NCBI GenBank assembly: GCA_048550035.1
Contig: JBLYYQ010000075.1
Location: 1-7,692 of the forward strand
From: JBLYYQ01 sp048550035
GTDB lineage: Bacteria > Nitrospinota_A > UBA7883 > JBLYYQ01
DNA length: 7,692 nucleotides
Direction: 5' to 3'
Positions 1-6,982 of this stretch are shown here, one piece after another. Numbering within the stretch: the first letter of the stretch is position 1; each line of letters opens with the position of its first letter. The position numbers and the translations under genes were made by a program. Under the pieces are notes generated by a model. The model ran no database searches. It was not told the origin of the DNA and was given only the letters and a program-made list of their open reading frames with translations.

Positions 1-314
1 GCAGGGGTAGGGACTATTCCTGCTACTAAAACCTTGGCTCCACCTTTAACTGCTCCACTAATCGCTGCTTGATTGAAAACTCCCTCTTTATCTCTTGTAT
101 CCCAACCTATAACAACGGCATCACCGCTCTTCATTACTGAATTATCAATGAGGGATTTGATTCTACTATAGATGTAGAGTTCAACGAACTCTTCAGTCAT
201 TACTCCTTTTTCTAGGAAAGCATCTTGTGGCGTGAGTGTAGCTACCAACGGATCAGACGATAATTTTACAATAGCACGGACTCCATCGGTTCCTTGGAAG
301 GTTTTAAAACTCAT
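1..314 (-). CDS. glmM: Phosphoglucosamine mutase-like phosphohexomutase, N-terminal part
   Basis: Runs off the left edge; 104 complete codons are visible. Seen: the N-terminal phosphohexomutase motif FQGTDGVR (residues 6-13), GWDTRD (70-75, the usual G-x-D-T-R), and GIVPTP (99-104). The catalytic phosphoserine loop and the sugar- and phosphate-binding domains lie outside the window. Family knowledge: alpha-D-phosphohexomutases interconvert sugar 6- and 1-phosphates in the cytoplasm through a phosphoserine. The N-terminus alone cannot separate phosphoglucosamine mutase from phosphomannomutase or phosphoglucomutase. The inference of GlmM (GlcN-6-P to GlcN-1-P) rests on its place directly after glmS, with an 8-nt gap, and near two GlmU-type genes. 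The segment between residues 14 and 65 is rather long and divergent from classical bacterial GlmM. The ATG start has an AAGG Shine-Dalgarno 6 nt upstream, overlapping the glmS stop. Confidence 0.8.
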   Translation of the reverse strand, partial: MSFKTFQGTDGVRAIVKLSSDPLVATLTPQDAFLEKGVMTEEFVELYIYSRIKSLIDNSVMKSGDAVVIGWDTRDKEGVFNQAAISGAVKGGAKVLVAGIVPTP

Positions 315-320
315 AGGATG

Positions 321-324
321 CCTT
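321..324 (-). promoter_or_regulatory. Shine-Dalgarno for the glmM-like gene, overlapping the glmS stop
   Basis: AAGG on the minus strand, 6 nt before the ATG at 314. Its two A bases belong to the TAA stop of glmS (323-325). It supports this start and suggests termination-reinitiation coupling of the two genes. Confidence 0.55.
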
Positions 325-2146
325 AAGCAACTGTAACTGATTTTGCTAATGACCGGGGTCGATCAACATTTCGATCTAATGCTGTTGCACTGTAGTACGA
401 AAAAAGTTGAGCAGCTATTAGCTCTACAAACGGTGCTGTAAAAGCTGGTGTGGCTGGTAAATTTATGATATCGGAAAATAGCTCGTTTTTATATTTGAAT
501 CCATTAGCAGCGATTCCAAGAACATAACCATCACGAGCACGAACTTCTGCAACAGATGATAATGTTAGATGATAGAGGTCCTCCTCTTCTAAGGTCGGAG
601 TAAATACTATAGAGTTTGTATACTTATCAATAAGTGCAATCGCACCATGTTTTAAAAATCCACTTGGCATCCCTTCTGCGTGAATATAAGAGACCTCCTT
701 CATCTTAAGTGCAGATTCAACGGCAATAGGATAATATTTGCCACGACCTAAGTATAACCAATGTTTGATCTTGATATGCTTCTTTGCAATATTGTGGATA
801 ATACCAGAGTGCTCGTTCAAAACCTGCTTGATAATATCTGTTACCAAATGGATCTCTTTATTAAATTTTTGAAACTCTTTATATGTGATAGTTCCATTCT
901 TTAGTCCAGCAGTAATTGCAATTCGTGTTAGAATTATCATTTGCGCAACGGCAGCTTTTGTACTAATTACCGATATCTCAGGTCCAGAGCCTTGTACTAA
1001 CAATAGGTCAACTAGCCGTGTAGTTGATGAACCAAGAACATTAACAATGGCTCCTGTTTTGGCACCTTTGGCCTTTGCAAATCGCAAGGCTGATAGAGTG
1101 TCATAGGTCTCACCTGATTGTGTTACTGCCAGTAGAAAACTTTTATTATCCAGACTTGATAAATATTTAAACTCATCAGAGGATATACTGATCGGAGTTA
1201 TATTTGCATATTGGCTAAAATAGTATTGTGCTAACTGCGTGACAAAAAAGGTGGTACCGACCCCGGTTAAATAAAAACTACCACTTGTTAATATTGTATC
1301 TGCAAATTTGTCGATACTACTTTGTTCAATCGCAAGTGTATTATGAATGACCTCTGGTTGCTCATAGATCTCTTTTAGCATATAGTGTGGAAATCCACCT
1401 TTGGAGGCCAGTTCAGCATCCCATTCTAACTTTTGAATGTCTCGAGTAATCTGCTCTCCACTGTCAATTGACTTTATAATATAGCCTACGCTTGTTACAA
1501 TCGCATACTCGCTATCATCTAAAATAACTGCACTCTTAGTGTGCTCAATAAATGCGTTAAAATCTGATCCGACATAGTTTTCATCACTACCTAATCCGAT
1601 GATCAGTGGGCTTTCAAATCTGGCACAATAGAGTCGGTCAGGTTCATCAATAGCAATCATCGTGATAGCAAATGAACCTTTTAATTTTTGGAGCGCCATC
1701 ACAAAACTCTCCTCCACTGAATTTGATGATAATGCATAGGACTCTACCATGTTTACAATGACTTCGGTATCAGTCGAAGATTTAAATTTATATCCTTTCT
1801 CAAGCAGCTCATTTTTGAGCTGACGGTAATTAGATATAATTCCGTTATGGACAATAATAAACTTGCCATTCATAGAAAGGTGAGGGTGGGCATTCTTTTT
1901 CGTCACTTTGCCATGAGTTGCCCAGCGAGTATGCGCAATACCAACATTACCCTCTAGGGTCTGAAATTTTTCCTTCTTAGAAACAGTGCTGACCGAGCCT
2001 ATGTTTTTCTTGATATTAACTTTACTTAAGTTATTAATGATGGCAATACCACAAGAGTCATAGCCTCTATATTCGAGATTGCTAATTGATTTATTTAATT
2101 TATCAGTAACATTCTTTAATGATACTATCCCTGATATGCCGCACAT
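323..2146 (-). CDS. glmS: Glutamine--fructose-6-phosphate aminotransferase (isomerizing)
   Basis: Makes glucosamine-6-P and glutamate from fructose-6-P and glutamine, the entry step to UDP-GlcNAc, in the cytoplasm. At 607 aa it is close to the usual ~609. The class II glutaminase domain (about 1-235) starts MCG, so Cys2 becomes the N-terminal nucleophile; it has HTRWATHG (72-79), NAHPH (85-89) and HNG (100-102). The linker motif HYMLKEIYEQP is at 254-264. Two SIS domains follow: TQSGET (342-347), STKA (395-398), LGRG (466-469), Glu484 in KEVSYIHAE, KHG (499-501) and the C-terminal DRPRSLAKSVTV with Lys602. Oddities: the usual CGTS loop reads VGTT (296-299), the first SQSGET Ser is Thr, the C-terminus ends in Ala instead of the common Glu, and the segment EGMPSGFLKHG resembles archaeal GlmS more than E. 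coli GlmS. All main catalytic residues are kept, so it should be active. Confidence 0.96.
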   Translation of the reverse strand: MCGISGIVSLKNVTDKLNKSISNLEYRGYDSCGIAIINNLSKVNIKKNIGSVSTVSKKEKFQTLEGNVGIAHTRWATHGKVTKKNAHPHLSMNGKFIIVHNGIISNYRQLKNELLEKGYKFKSSTDTEVIVNMVESYALSSNSVEESFVMALQKLKGSFAITMIAIDEPDRLYCARFESPLIIGLGSDENYVGSDFNAFIEHTKSAVILDDSEYAIVTSVGYIIKSIDSGEQITRDIQKLEWDAELASKGGFPHYMLKEIYEQPEVIHNTLAIEQSSIDKFADTILTSGSFYLTGVGTTFFVTQLAQYYFSQYANITPISISSDEFKYLSSLDNKSFLLAVTQSGETYDTLSALRFAKAKGAKTGAIVNVLGSSTTRLVDLLLVQGSGPEISVISTKAAVAQMIILTRIAITAGLKNGTITYKEFQKFNKEIHLVTDIIKQVLNEHSGIIHNIAKKHIKIKHWLYLGRGKYYPIAVESALKMKEVSYIHAEGMPSGFLKHGAIALIDKYTNSIVFTPTLEEEDLYHLTLSSVAEVRARDGYVLGIAANGFKYKNELFSDIINLPATPAFTAPFVELIAAQLFSYYSATALDRNVDRPRSLAKSVTVA

Positions 2147-2155
2147 TTTAGGAAA

Positions 2156-2159
2156 CCTT
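2156..2159 (-). promoter_or_regulatory. Shine-Dalgarno for glmS, overlapping the upstream stop
   Basis: AAGG on the minus strand, 9 nt before the glmS ATG. The AA is part of the TAA stop (2158-2160) of the preceding gene. No leader long enough for a glmS ribozyme or riboswitch exists here. Confidence 0.5.
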
Positions 2160-3354
2160 AGCTCTTGATTGAAATGTTATGGTCAACTTGATAGCCACTA
2201 TGAATAACTGATCCTGCCCGAATAGAATTTGATGCACCAATGATACTATTATCGCCAATGAATGCACCAACTTTTTCAAGCTTCGGTACAAACTTTTTAT
2301 TCTTTATCTTAACTGATACTGACGATTCATCTGCATTGTTGTTGAGGGTCATACAGCCAGCTCCCATCCGGACTCTTGATCCGATTACTGAGTCGCCGAT
2401 AAATGAGTTTCGACCTATCTCTGAATCGTTAAATATAATCGAGTTTTTCATCTCCACTCCTTGCCCTATAATTGTCCGATCGCCAATTGAACTATAAGGA
2501 CGGATCAGTGCATTATGACCAATGAATGCATCTTGACCAATATACAATGGCCCTTGCAAAACTGCACCTGAACAGATCTTGGCTCCTTGTTCAATATGAA
2601 CAGGACCTGAGATCTCTGCATTTAAAATTAGAACTGAACTATGGATTGTTGTTGTTGTCCAATGGCGCATCACACATCTGTTGGCTTCTAGTATATCCCA
2701 CGGGAATCTCAAATCGATCCAGTCATGATCCCAAATTGTAGCTTGCAGTACCTCTGATCGTACCATTCGATTCATTGCTTTTACCATGTTTGAACCAGTT
2801 GCTCTAAGATGCTCAAATAGCTTGGTTGAAAAAACAAATAAACCGGCCAATACATAATTGTGAAGATCTACTTTCTTTCCTGGTTTTTCGATCAATTTTG
2901 TTATCCGTGCTTTTTCATCAAGATAAACATTCCCATAGTTTGCACTATCTTCTGTATGGCATATAAGTGCTGTATGACCTTTGTTTACACCGTGAGTCTG
3001 AATGATGTTGGCAAAAATGTTTTCTGAGCTAAAGATATCACCATAGAGTAATAAAAATCGTTCACTAGGTGAAAACTGATCTGATGCCGATAGGATCGAA
3101 GCTCCAATGCCCTTCTTCTTTTGCGTGATGAAATTCATCTGAACATCCGAAATCAATTTACATTCATTTTCGATTAACTCTCTATTGTCATCTGCAACTA
3201 CAATCGAAATAGATTTGATGCCAGCTGCTTTTATAAACTCGACTGTTCGACTTATACAGCTCTTACCTGCGATTTGCAAATTGGTATTGGGTCTCGTCTT
3301 ATTAAACGGAGACATGTATTCACTTATACCTCCTGACAGTATTAATGCTTTCAT
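2158..3354 (-). CDS. GlmU-like two-domain protein with degenerate active sites
   Basis: 398 aa: an N-terminal sugar nucleotidyltransferase domain (about 1-228) and a C-terminal left-handed beta-helix of hexapeptide repeats (about 236-395). The layout resembles archaeal bifunctional GlmU. Kept in the first domain: YGD (104-106), EKP (156-158), NYVLAGLFVF (166-175), WID (212-214), PWDILEANR (218-226). Lost: the signature that normally reads G-x-G-T-R ... P-K is G-I-S-E-Y (9-13) ... P-N (22-23), so the catalytic Arg and Lys are Tyr13 and Asn23. In the helix, the RP and VEMK motifs (Arg285, Lys303) are kept, but the position of E. coli GlmU catalytic His363 is Arg315, Tyr366 is Phe318 and Asn377 is Arg329. 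The C-terminal GAG ... GAFIGDNSIIG pattern remains. The frame is intact, so this is not an obvious pseudogene. It could be a regulatory partner of the adjacent uridylyltransferase, or an enzyme with altered chemistry. Residue mapping was done by eye. Confidence 0.75.
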   Translation of the reverse strand: MKALILSGGISEYMSPFNKTRPNTNLQIAGKSCISRTVEFIKAAGIKSISIVVADDNRELIENECKLISDVQMNFITQKKKGIGASILSASDQFSPSERFLLLYGDIFSSENIFANIIQTHGVNKGHTALICHTEDSANYGNVYLDEKARITKLIEKPGKKVDLHNYVLAGLFVFSTKLFEHLRATGSNMVKAMNRMVRSEVLQATIWDHDWIDLRFPWDILEANRCVMRHWTTTTIHSSVLILNAEISGPVHIEQGAKICSGAVLQGPLYIGQDAFIGHNALIRPYSSIGDRTIIGQGVEMKNSIIFNDSEIGRNSFIGDSVIGSRVRMGAGCMTLNNNADESSVSVKIKNKKFVPKLEKVGAFIGDNSIIGASNSIRAGSVIHSGYQVDHNISIKS

Positions 3355-3361
3355 ATTCTTA

Positions 3362-3365
3362 TCCT
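3362..3365 (-). promoter_or_regulatory. Shine-Dalgarno for the GlmU-like gene, overlapping the upstream stop
   Basis: AGGA on the minus strand, 7 nt before the ATG at 3354. It overlaps the TAG stop (3364-3366) of the uridylyltransferase gene, implying coupled translation of the two GlmU-type proteins. Confidence 0.5.
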
Positions 3366-4113
3366 AGTTAGTACTCTTCGATAATCTATCAAGCTTGGCA
3401 AGCTCCAACTGATTGTTTGCACCTAAAATCTCATTACTATTAGAAATCTTAAAGCTGCCAACTTTTTCCCCTTTGTCGATTGCTATATTTATTAAATCGG
3501 TTAGATAGTATTCGTTTTGTCGATTATCGTTATCGATCTCTTCTATTGTCTCAAAAAGAAAGTTGCTATCAAAGATATAAATCCCACTATTAATTTCATC
3601 AATTAAGAGTTGGCTGCTAGTAGCCTCTTTTGCTTCCACATTACCTTTGATGTTGCCTGCTCGGTCCCTTATAATCCGACCATAGCTTGCAGGGTCATCA
3701 ACCGTGGCCGTTATCAATGAGAGGATATTATTTTTGCTTTGGAAATCGGCAATGAATTCTTGCAACGTTGAAATCGTGATTAATGGTACATCAGCAGAGA
3801 GTACTACTATTGCGCCATTAAAATCTTTTAACTGATCCTTGGCAGCGAGTAGGGCATCTGCACTCCCTAATTGTTTGGCTTGTGTTACAAATGATAAGGC
3901 ATCACTGCTCTTCGAGAAATAGTCTATGATGACCTCTTTCTTGTGACCAACAATAACAATTATTGGTTCAATGGCAAGTTCATTAACCTTGTCTACTATA
4001 ATCTTTAACATAGGTTGACCATTAATTGGCAACATTGCTTTTGGTAATTCTGTATTCATTCTAGCACCTTTACCTGCTGCTAGGATCACTGCCGCTAGAT
4101 TCTTATTTTCCAT
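3364..4113 (-). CDS. Stand-alone GlmU-type N-acetylglucosamine-1-phosphate uridylyltransferase
   Basis: Probably transfers UMP from UTP to GlcNAc-1-P (possibly another sugar-1-P), giving UDP-GlcNAc. The 249 aa correspond only to the N-terminal half of bacterial GlmU (~456 aa); there is no beta-helix acetyltransferase domain. Seen: LAAGKGARM (11-19, catalytic Arg18), LPK (23-25, Lys25), QLGSADAL (81-88), SADVPL (106-111, metal-binding Asp108; the usual Gly is Ser106), YGR (144-146), VEAKEA (159-164), NSG (175-177), EYYLTD (201-206) and ANNQLELAKLDR (232-243). This pattern is specific to GlmU rather than RmlA or GalU. An upstream in-frame ATG at 4170 would add 19 residues that look unlike the family and lie inside thyX, so the ATG at 4113 is preferred. 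It overlaps the thyX 3' end by 11 nt. The active signature contrasts with the degenerate one in the next gene. Confidence 0.9.
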   Translation of the reverse strand: MENKNLAAVILAAGKGARMNTELPKAMLPINGQPMLKIIVDKVNELAIEPIIVIVGHKKEVIIDYFSKSSDALSFVTQAKQLGSADALLAAKDQLKDFNGAIVVLSADVPLITISTLQEFIADFQSKNNILSLITATVDDPASYGRIIRDRAGNIKGNVEAKEATSSQLLIDEINSGIYIFDSNFLFETIEEIDNDNRQNEYYLTDLINIAIDKGEKVGSFKISNSNEILGANNQLELAKLDRLSKSTN

Positions 4114-4834
4114 CTGATAATTGATATGCTTCCCAGACTGCTGGCCAACCGACTGCCAAAATTTTTCCAATTACTTCTGCATAACGCTTGATCTCAAGCT
4201 GTGCATCTTCTGCGAGCCGAAGAGTCAAATAGTGGAGGAGGTTTCTTAAATCAATACTCCAAATAATCTGAGTATATGCAGATACCGGTAACAATACTCT
4301 AGCCTGCTCGCGTGCCACCCCTAGTTCAAGTAGCTCACTATATTTTTTGTAGCTATCAGAATTAATTTTATCTATGATTGCTTTTGCTTTAAGCGCAGTT
4401 GAGCTATCTAACGGTGGACCACTCATCTGCTTGTTTGTACCGTGCTGTGATCTTACTTCATCTGGAGCTGGGCTATAGAATAGCTCAGGGCATTGAGTAT
4501 ATCTAAATGACCATTCGTTTAGACTTGCTGTTCGATGTCTTACATGTTGTCTCATAACAAATATCGGCAATCGAATCCTAAAAGTTAACCCTACCATCTC
4601 AAACGGGGAGGTATGCTTATCAATCCAGAGCCTTCTGATTAATCTCTTGTCATGCTCAAAGCTTTTACCTTCAGATCGTTGGTATGATGTCCGAGCTGCA
4701 TTGGCAACCGTTGAATCTGATCCAAGATAATCAACTAGCTCAACTTCACCATGATTTAATACTTTATATATTTTACCTAGCTGACCCTCTGCGCCACTAC
4801 TAATTGCTCTATTTGTCAGATTTTGCATTTTCAT
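4103..4834 (-). CDS. thyX: Flavin-dependent thymidylate synthase ThyX
   Basis: Converts dUMP to dTMP using methylene-THF as carbon donor and FAD/NADPH as reductant, so it regenerates THF and can relieve the need for dihydrofolate reductase. 243 aa, within the family range (about 220-250). Seen: VDYLGSDSTVANAARTSY (34-51), SPFEM (76-80), the diagnostic RHRX7S motif as RHRTASLNEWS with FRY following (99-112), ARVLLP (178-183) and the C-terminal helix LRNLLHYLTLRLAEDAQLEI (196-215), with the expected LR and AQ-EI pattern. The start is uncertain: ATG at 4834 or ATG at 4828. An AGG at 4837-4839 lies 8 nt before the second and only 2 nt before the first, which slightly favours 4828. Either way the start lies inside the end of the DUF3047 gene (20-26 nt overlap), pointing to coupled translation. 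No ThyA is visible in the window. Confidence 0.96.
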   Translation of the reverse strand: MKMQNLTNRAISSGAEGQLGKIYKVLNHGEVELVDYLGSDSTVANAARTSYQRSEGKSFEHDKRLIRRLWIDKHTSPFEMVGLTFRIRLPIFVMRQHVRHRTASLNEWSFRYTQCPELFYSPAPDEVRSQHGTNKQMSGPPLDSSTALKAKAIIDKINSDSYKKYSELLELGVAREQARVLLPVSAYTQIIWSIDLRNLLHYLTLRLAEDAQLEIKRYAEVIGKILAVGWPAVWEAYQLSDGK

Positions 4835-5576
4835 TACCTGTTGCTATCTCTACTTGTAAATCGGCATACCACGCAGTCACTTTTGAATCGGTATTGTCAG
4901 TATCAGACATCACCCCGATTGCAACAATCTTTGGAATCGCTCCTTCGAATGCTAGCTTGTAATCACGGTATGGGTATATCCGTTCTTCTATCCACTGATT
5001 TTGTTTGCTCGAATTATCTTGTAACACGATGATATGTGACCGGTCGGTATATGCTGATACTCCCTGCTCGCCTTGCTTCATCTTATTGCCCCATACATAA
5101 TTTAATGTGGCATGAGGAGGATACGATCCATAGAGCTGCTTGGCAAGACCATACTTGATCTGCATCCATTTTGATACATACGGTGGATTATATTCAAAGA
5201 GAACATATACTCGAGCAGCCGCATCATCAGACTTTTTTGTACGTAAATCGCCATTTGCAACGCTACTTGATACCTTCCAACGCCACGAAATTGCTAGATC
5301 ATCTTCTTTAAGGTCGCCTTGCTCAATATTGACTTTAAAGAGTATCGCTGAGGCTGAATTATTAGCATTGGCCTCTAAAACAATATCATCTTGATCTTGA
5401 ATGAATCGATATTTAGTTGTTCGCTCAATCTTTTCAAATATCAGAGCTTCAGTATTAGGAGGCAATTCATCTCCTACTGGCAGTTCTGATGGAAAGAGCT
5501 TCATCTCTTTGAGCGCTTCATCTTGCGAGCTTGTCATGAGCAAAATTGAAGCTGCAACTGCTAAGATGATTTTCAT
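4809..5576 (-). CDS. Exported DUF3047 family protein
   Basis: Function unknown. 255 aa with an N-terminal signal peptide: Lys2, a hydrophobic stretch (about 3-14), then TSSQDEA where cleavage is likely; there is no lipobox Cys, so a periplasmic or secreted soluble protein is expected. Recognised as DUF3047 from conserved segments: SWRWKV (97-102), KKSDDAAARVYVLF (114-127), LNYVWG (158-163), WIEERIYPYRDYKLAF (195-210) and IGVMSDTDNTDSKVTAWYADL (220-240). The many Trp/Tyr and the alternating pattern suggest a beta-sandwich that might bind a ligand such as a carbohydrate, but this is speculation. It begins 2 nt after the gltX stop and its end overlaps thyX. A weak GGGA lies about 10 nt upstream of the ATG. 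The C-terminal tail (about 243-255) is polar and probably disordered. The family name is recalled from memory of its motifs, not from a search. Confidence 0.85.
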   Translation of the reverse strand: MKIILAVAASILLMTSSQDEALKEMKLFPSELPVGDELPPNTEALIFEKIERTTKYRFIQDQDDIVLEANANNSASAILFKVNIEQGDLKEDDLAISWRWKVSSSVANGDLRTKKSDDAAARVYVLFEYNPPYVSKWMQIKYGLAKQLYGSYPPHATLNYVWGNKMKQGEQGVSAYTDRSHIIVLQDNSSKQNQWIEERIYPYRDYKLAFEGAIPKIVAIGVMSDTDNTDSKVTAWYADLQVEIATGNENAKSDK

Positions 5577-5578
5577 GA

Positions 5579-6982
5579 CTATTTATTCCCGATAAAATTT
5601 ACAGCTCGCTTAAGACGATTGATTGACTCATCCTTCCCTAAGATTGCCATGATATCATATATCCCGCAACTTACAACTCTACCTGTTAATGCTAACCTTA
5701 CTGGCTGTGCAATCTCTTTTAATTTTAAGCTACTATCTTGTAAAAATTTGGTTATCACTTCTTCAATTGAGTCAGGAGTGAACTCTGAACTATTTTCTAA
5801 GCGATCTATAATATTTTCTAAATGTGACCTACTACTGTCGGTGAAAAATTTTTTAACACCTACAAGGTCGTAAGTGAAACTGCTATCAATAAAATATTTT
5901 GCATTGTCTACTAGTTCGGTAACTTTTTTTGCACGAACCTGCAGTGGAGGGAGTATCTTCATTAGAAATGAATGATCAACTTTTATTGATTCAGATGCTA
6001 GCTGATCTGCTACTATTTTAGTTAGCTCATCAAGTGGGTAGTTCTTGATATATTCAGAGTTGAGCCAGTGAAGCTTGGTTTCGTCATACCTAGCTGGAGC
6101 AAGCGACAATGAATCCAAAGTAAATAATTTAATAATTTCAGATGGTTCAATATATTCTCTGTCACCTGATCCCCATCCTAGTCTTGCAACATAATTTATA
6201 AACGCATCAGGTAAAATACCGTTCTTTCGATATTCTAGAACTGACAACGCACCATCTCGCTTTGAGAGTCGTTTACCATCTGGACCAATGATCATTGATA
6301 CATGAGCAAAGCGTGGTTTTGGTAAATCTAATGCATCGTAGAGTATAACTTGCTTTGGGCTGTTTGCGATATGATCATCACCACGAATGACATCGGTTAT
6401 CTCCATATCAGCATCATCAGCGACGACAGCAAAGTTGTATGCAGAAAGACCATTGGAGCGGCGGATAATCATATCATCTAGCTGGGCGTTTTCGACCTTA
6501 ACTTCACCACGAAGTAAGTCGGTATAGATAGTTGCTCCTTCAAGCGGAACTTTGATTCGTACCGTATAAGGCTTATCAATATCAGCAGGATAATCTTTAT
6601 TGCGACATAGTCTGTCATATTGTGGTTTTTTACCTGCAGCCTTGGCTTGCTCTCTCTTTAAATCTAACTCAGCTGGAGTGCAGACACACCGGTATGCTTT
6701 TTTATTTAGTAGCAGCTTATCGATCAATGAATCATATAATCCCTTCCGATTCGATTGATAGTAAACCTCTTCATCAAAGTCGATATTGAGCCATTTTAGA
6801 GATTCCAATATCAGATTAACTGATTCGTCGCTTGATCGTTTATCATCAGTATCTTCAATTCTCAATATGAATTTACCGTTATGATGGCGGGCATAAAGCC
6901 AGTTGAATAGGGCGGTTCTAACCCCTCCTATATGCAGATCACCAGTCGGACTTGGTGCAAAACGGGTTCTAACTAGCATCAT
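5579..6982 (-). CDS. gltX: Glutamyl-tRNA synthetase
   Basis: Charges tRNA-Glu with glutamate in the cytoplasm. 467 aa, close to the 471 of E. coli. Class I signatures: FAPSPTGDLHIGG (8-20, HIGH motif as HIGG), RIEDTD (41-46), VIRGDDHIANSPKQ (198-211), and the KMSKS loop as KRLSKR (237-242). A zinc-binding set like that of E. coli GluRS is present: Cys99, Cys101, Tyr122, Cys126. The C-terminal helical anticodon-binding part (about 310-467) is intact. The frame stays open upstream to an ATG at 7078, but those 32 extra residues lie in aspS and are unlike GluRS. The ATG at 6982 (or the adjacent ATG at 6979) gives the family start MLVRTRFAPSPTG. The gene overlaps the aspS end by 11-14 nt. Whether it also charges tRNA-Gln cannot be told without seeing gatCAB or glnS. 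Confidence 0.97.
   Translation of the reverse strand: MMLVRTRFAPSPTGDLHIGGVRTALFNWLYARHHNGKFILRIEDTDDKRSSDESVNLILESLKWLNIDFDEEVYYQSNRKGLYDSLIDKLLLNKKAYRCVCTPAELDLKREQAKAAGKKPQYDRLCRNKDYPADIDKPYTVRIKVPLEGATIYTDLLRGEVKVENAQLDDMIIRRSNGLSAYNFAVVADDADMEITDVIRGDDHIANSPKQVILYDALDLPKPRFAHVSMIIGPDGKRLSKRDGALSVLEYRKNGILPDAFINYVARLGWGSGDREYIEPSEIIKLFTLDSLSLAPARYDETKLHWLNSEYIKNYPLDELTKIVADQLASESIKVDHSFLMKILPPLQVRAKKVTELVDNAKYFIDSSFTYDLVGVKKFFTDSSRSHLENIIDRLENSSEFTPDSIEEVITKFLQDSSLKLKEIAQPVRLALTGRVVSCGIYDIMAILGKDESINRLKRAVNFIGNK

Noticed and set aside
2147..2157. glmS ribozyme or other leader upstream of glmS
   Set aside because: Only 11 nt separate glmS from the preceding gene, far too short for such an element.
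2158..3354. Pseudogene call for the GlmU-like protein
   Set aside because: The frame is complete, structural motifs of both domains are preserved and it has its own Shine-Dalgarno; only specific catalytic positions differ.
4114..4170. Upstream extension of the uridylyltransferase to an ATG at 4170
   Set aside because: The added 19 residues are a frame shadow of the thyX C-terminus; the GlmU fold begins a few residues after the ATG at 4113.
885..5873. Several plus-strand open frames of 60-85 codons (for example 885-1106, 2240-2497, 5140-5394, 5619-5873)
   Set aside because: Each lies entirely or almost entirely opposite a well-supported minus-strand gene, and none shows a recognisable domain.
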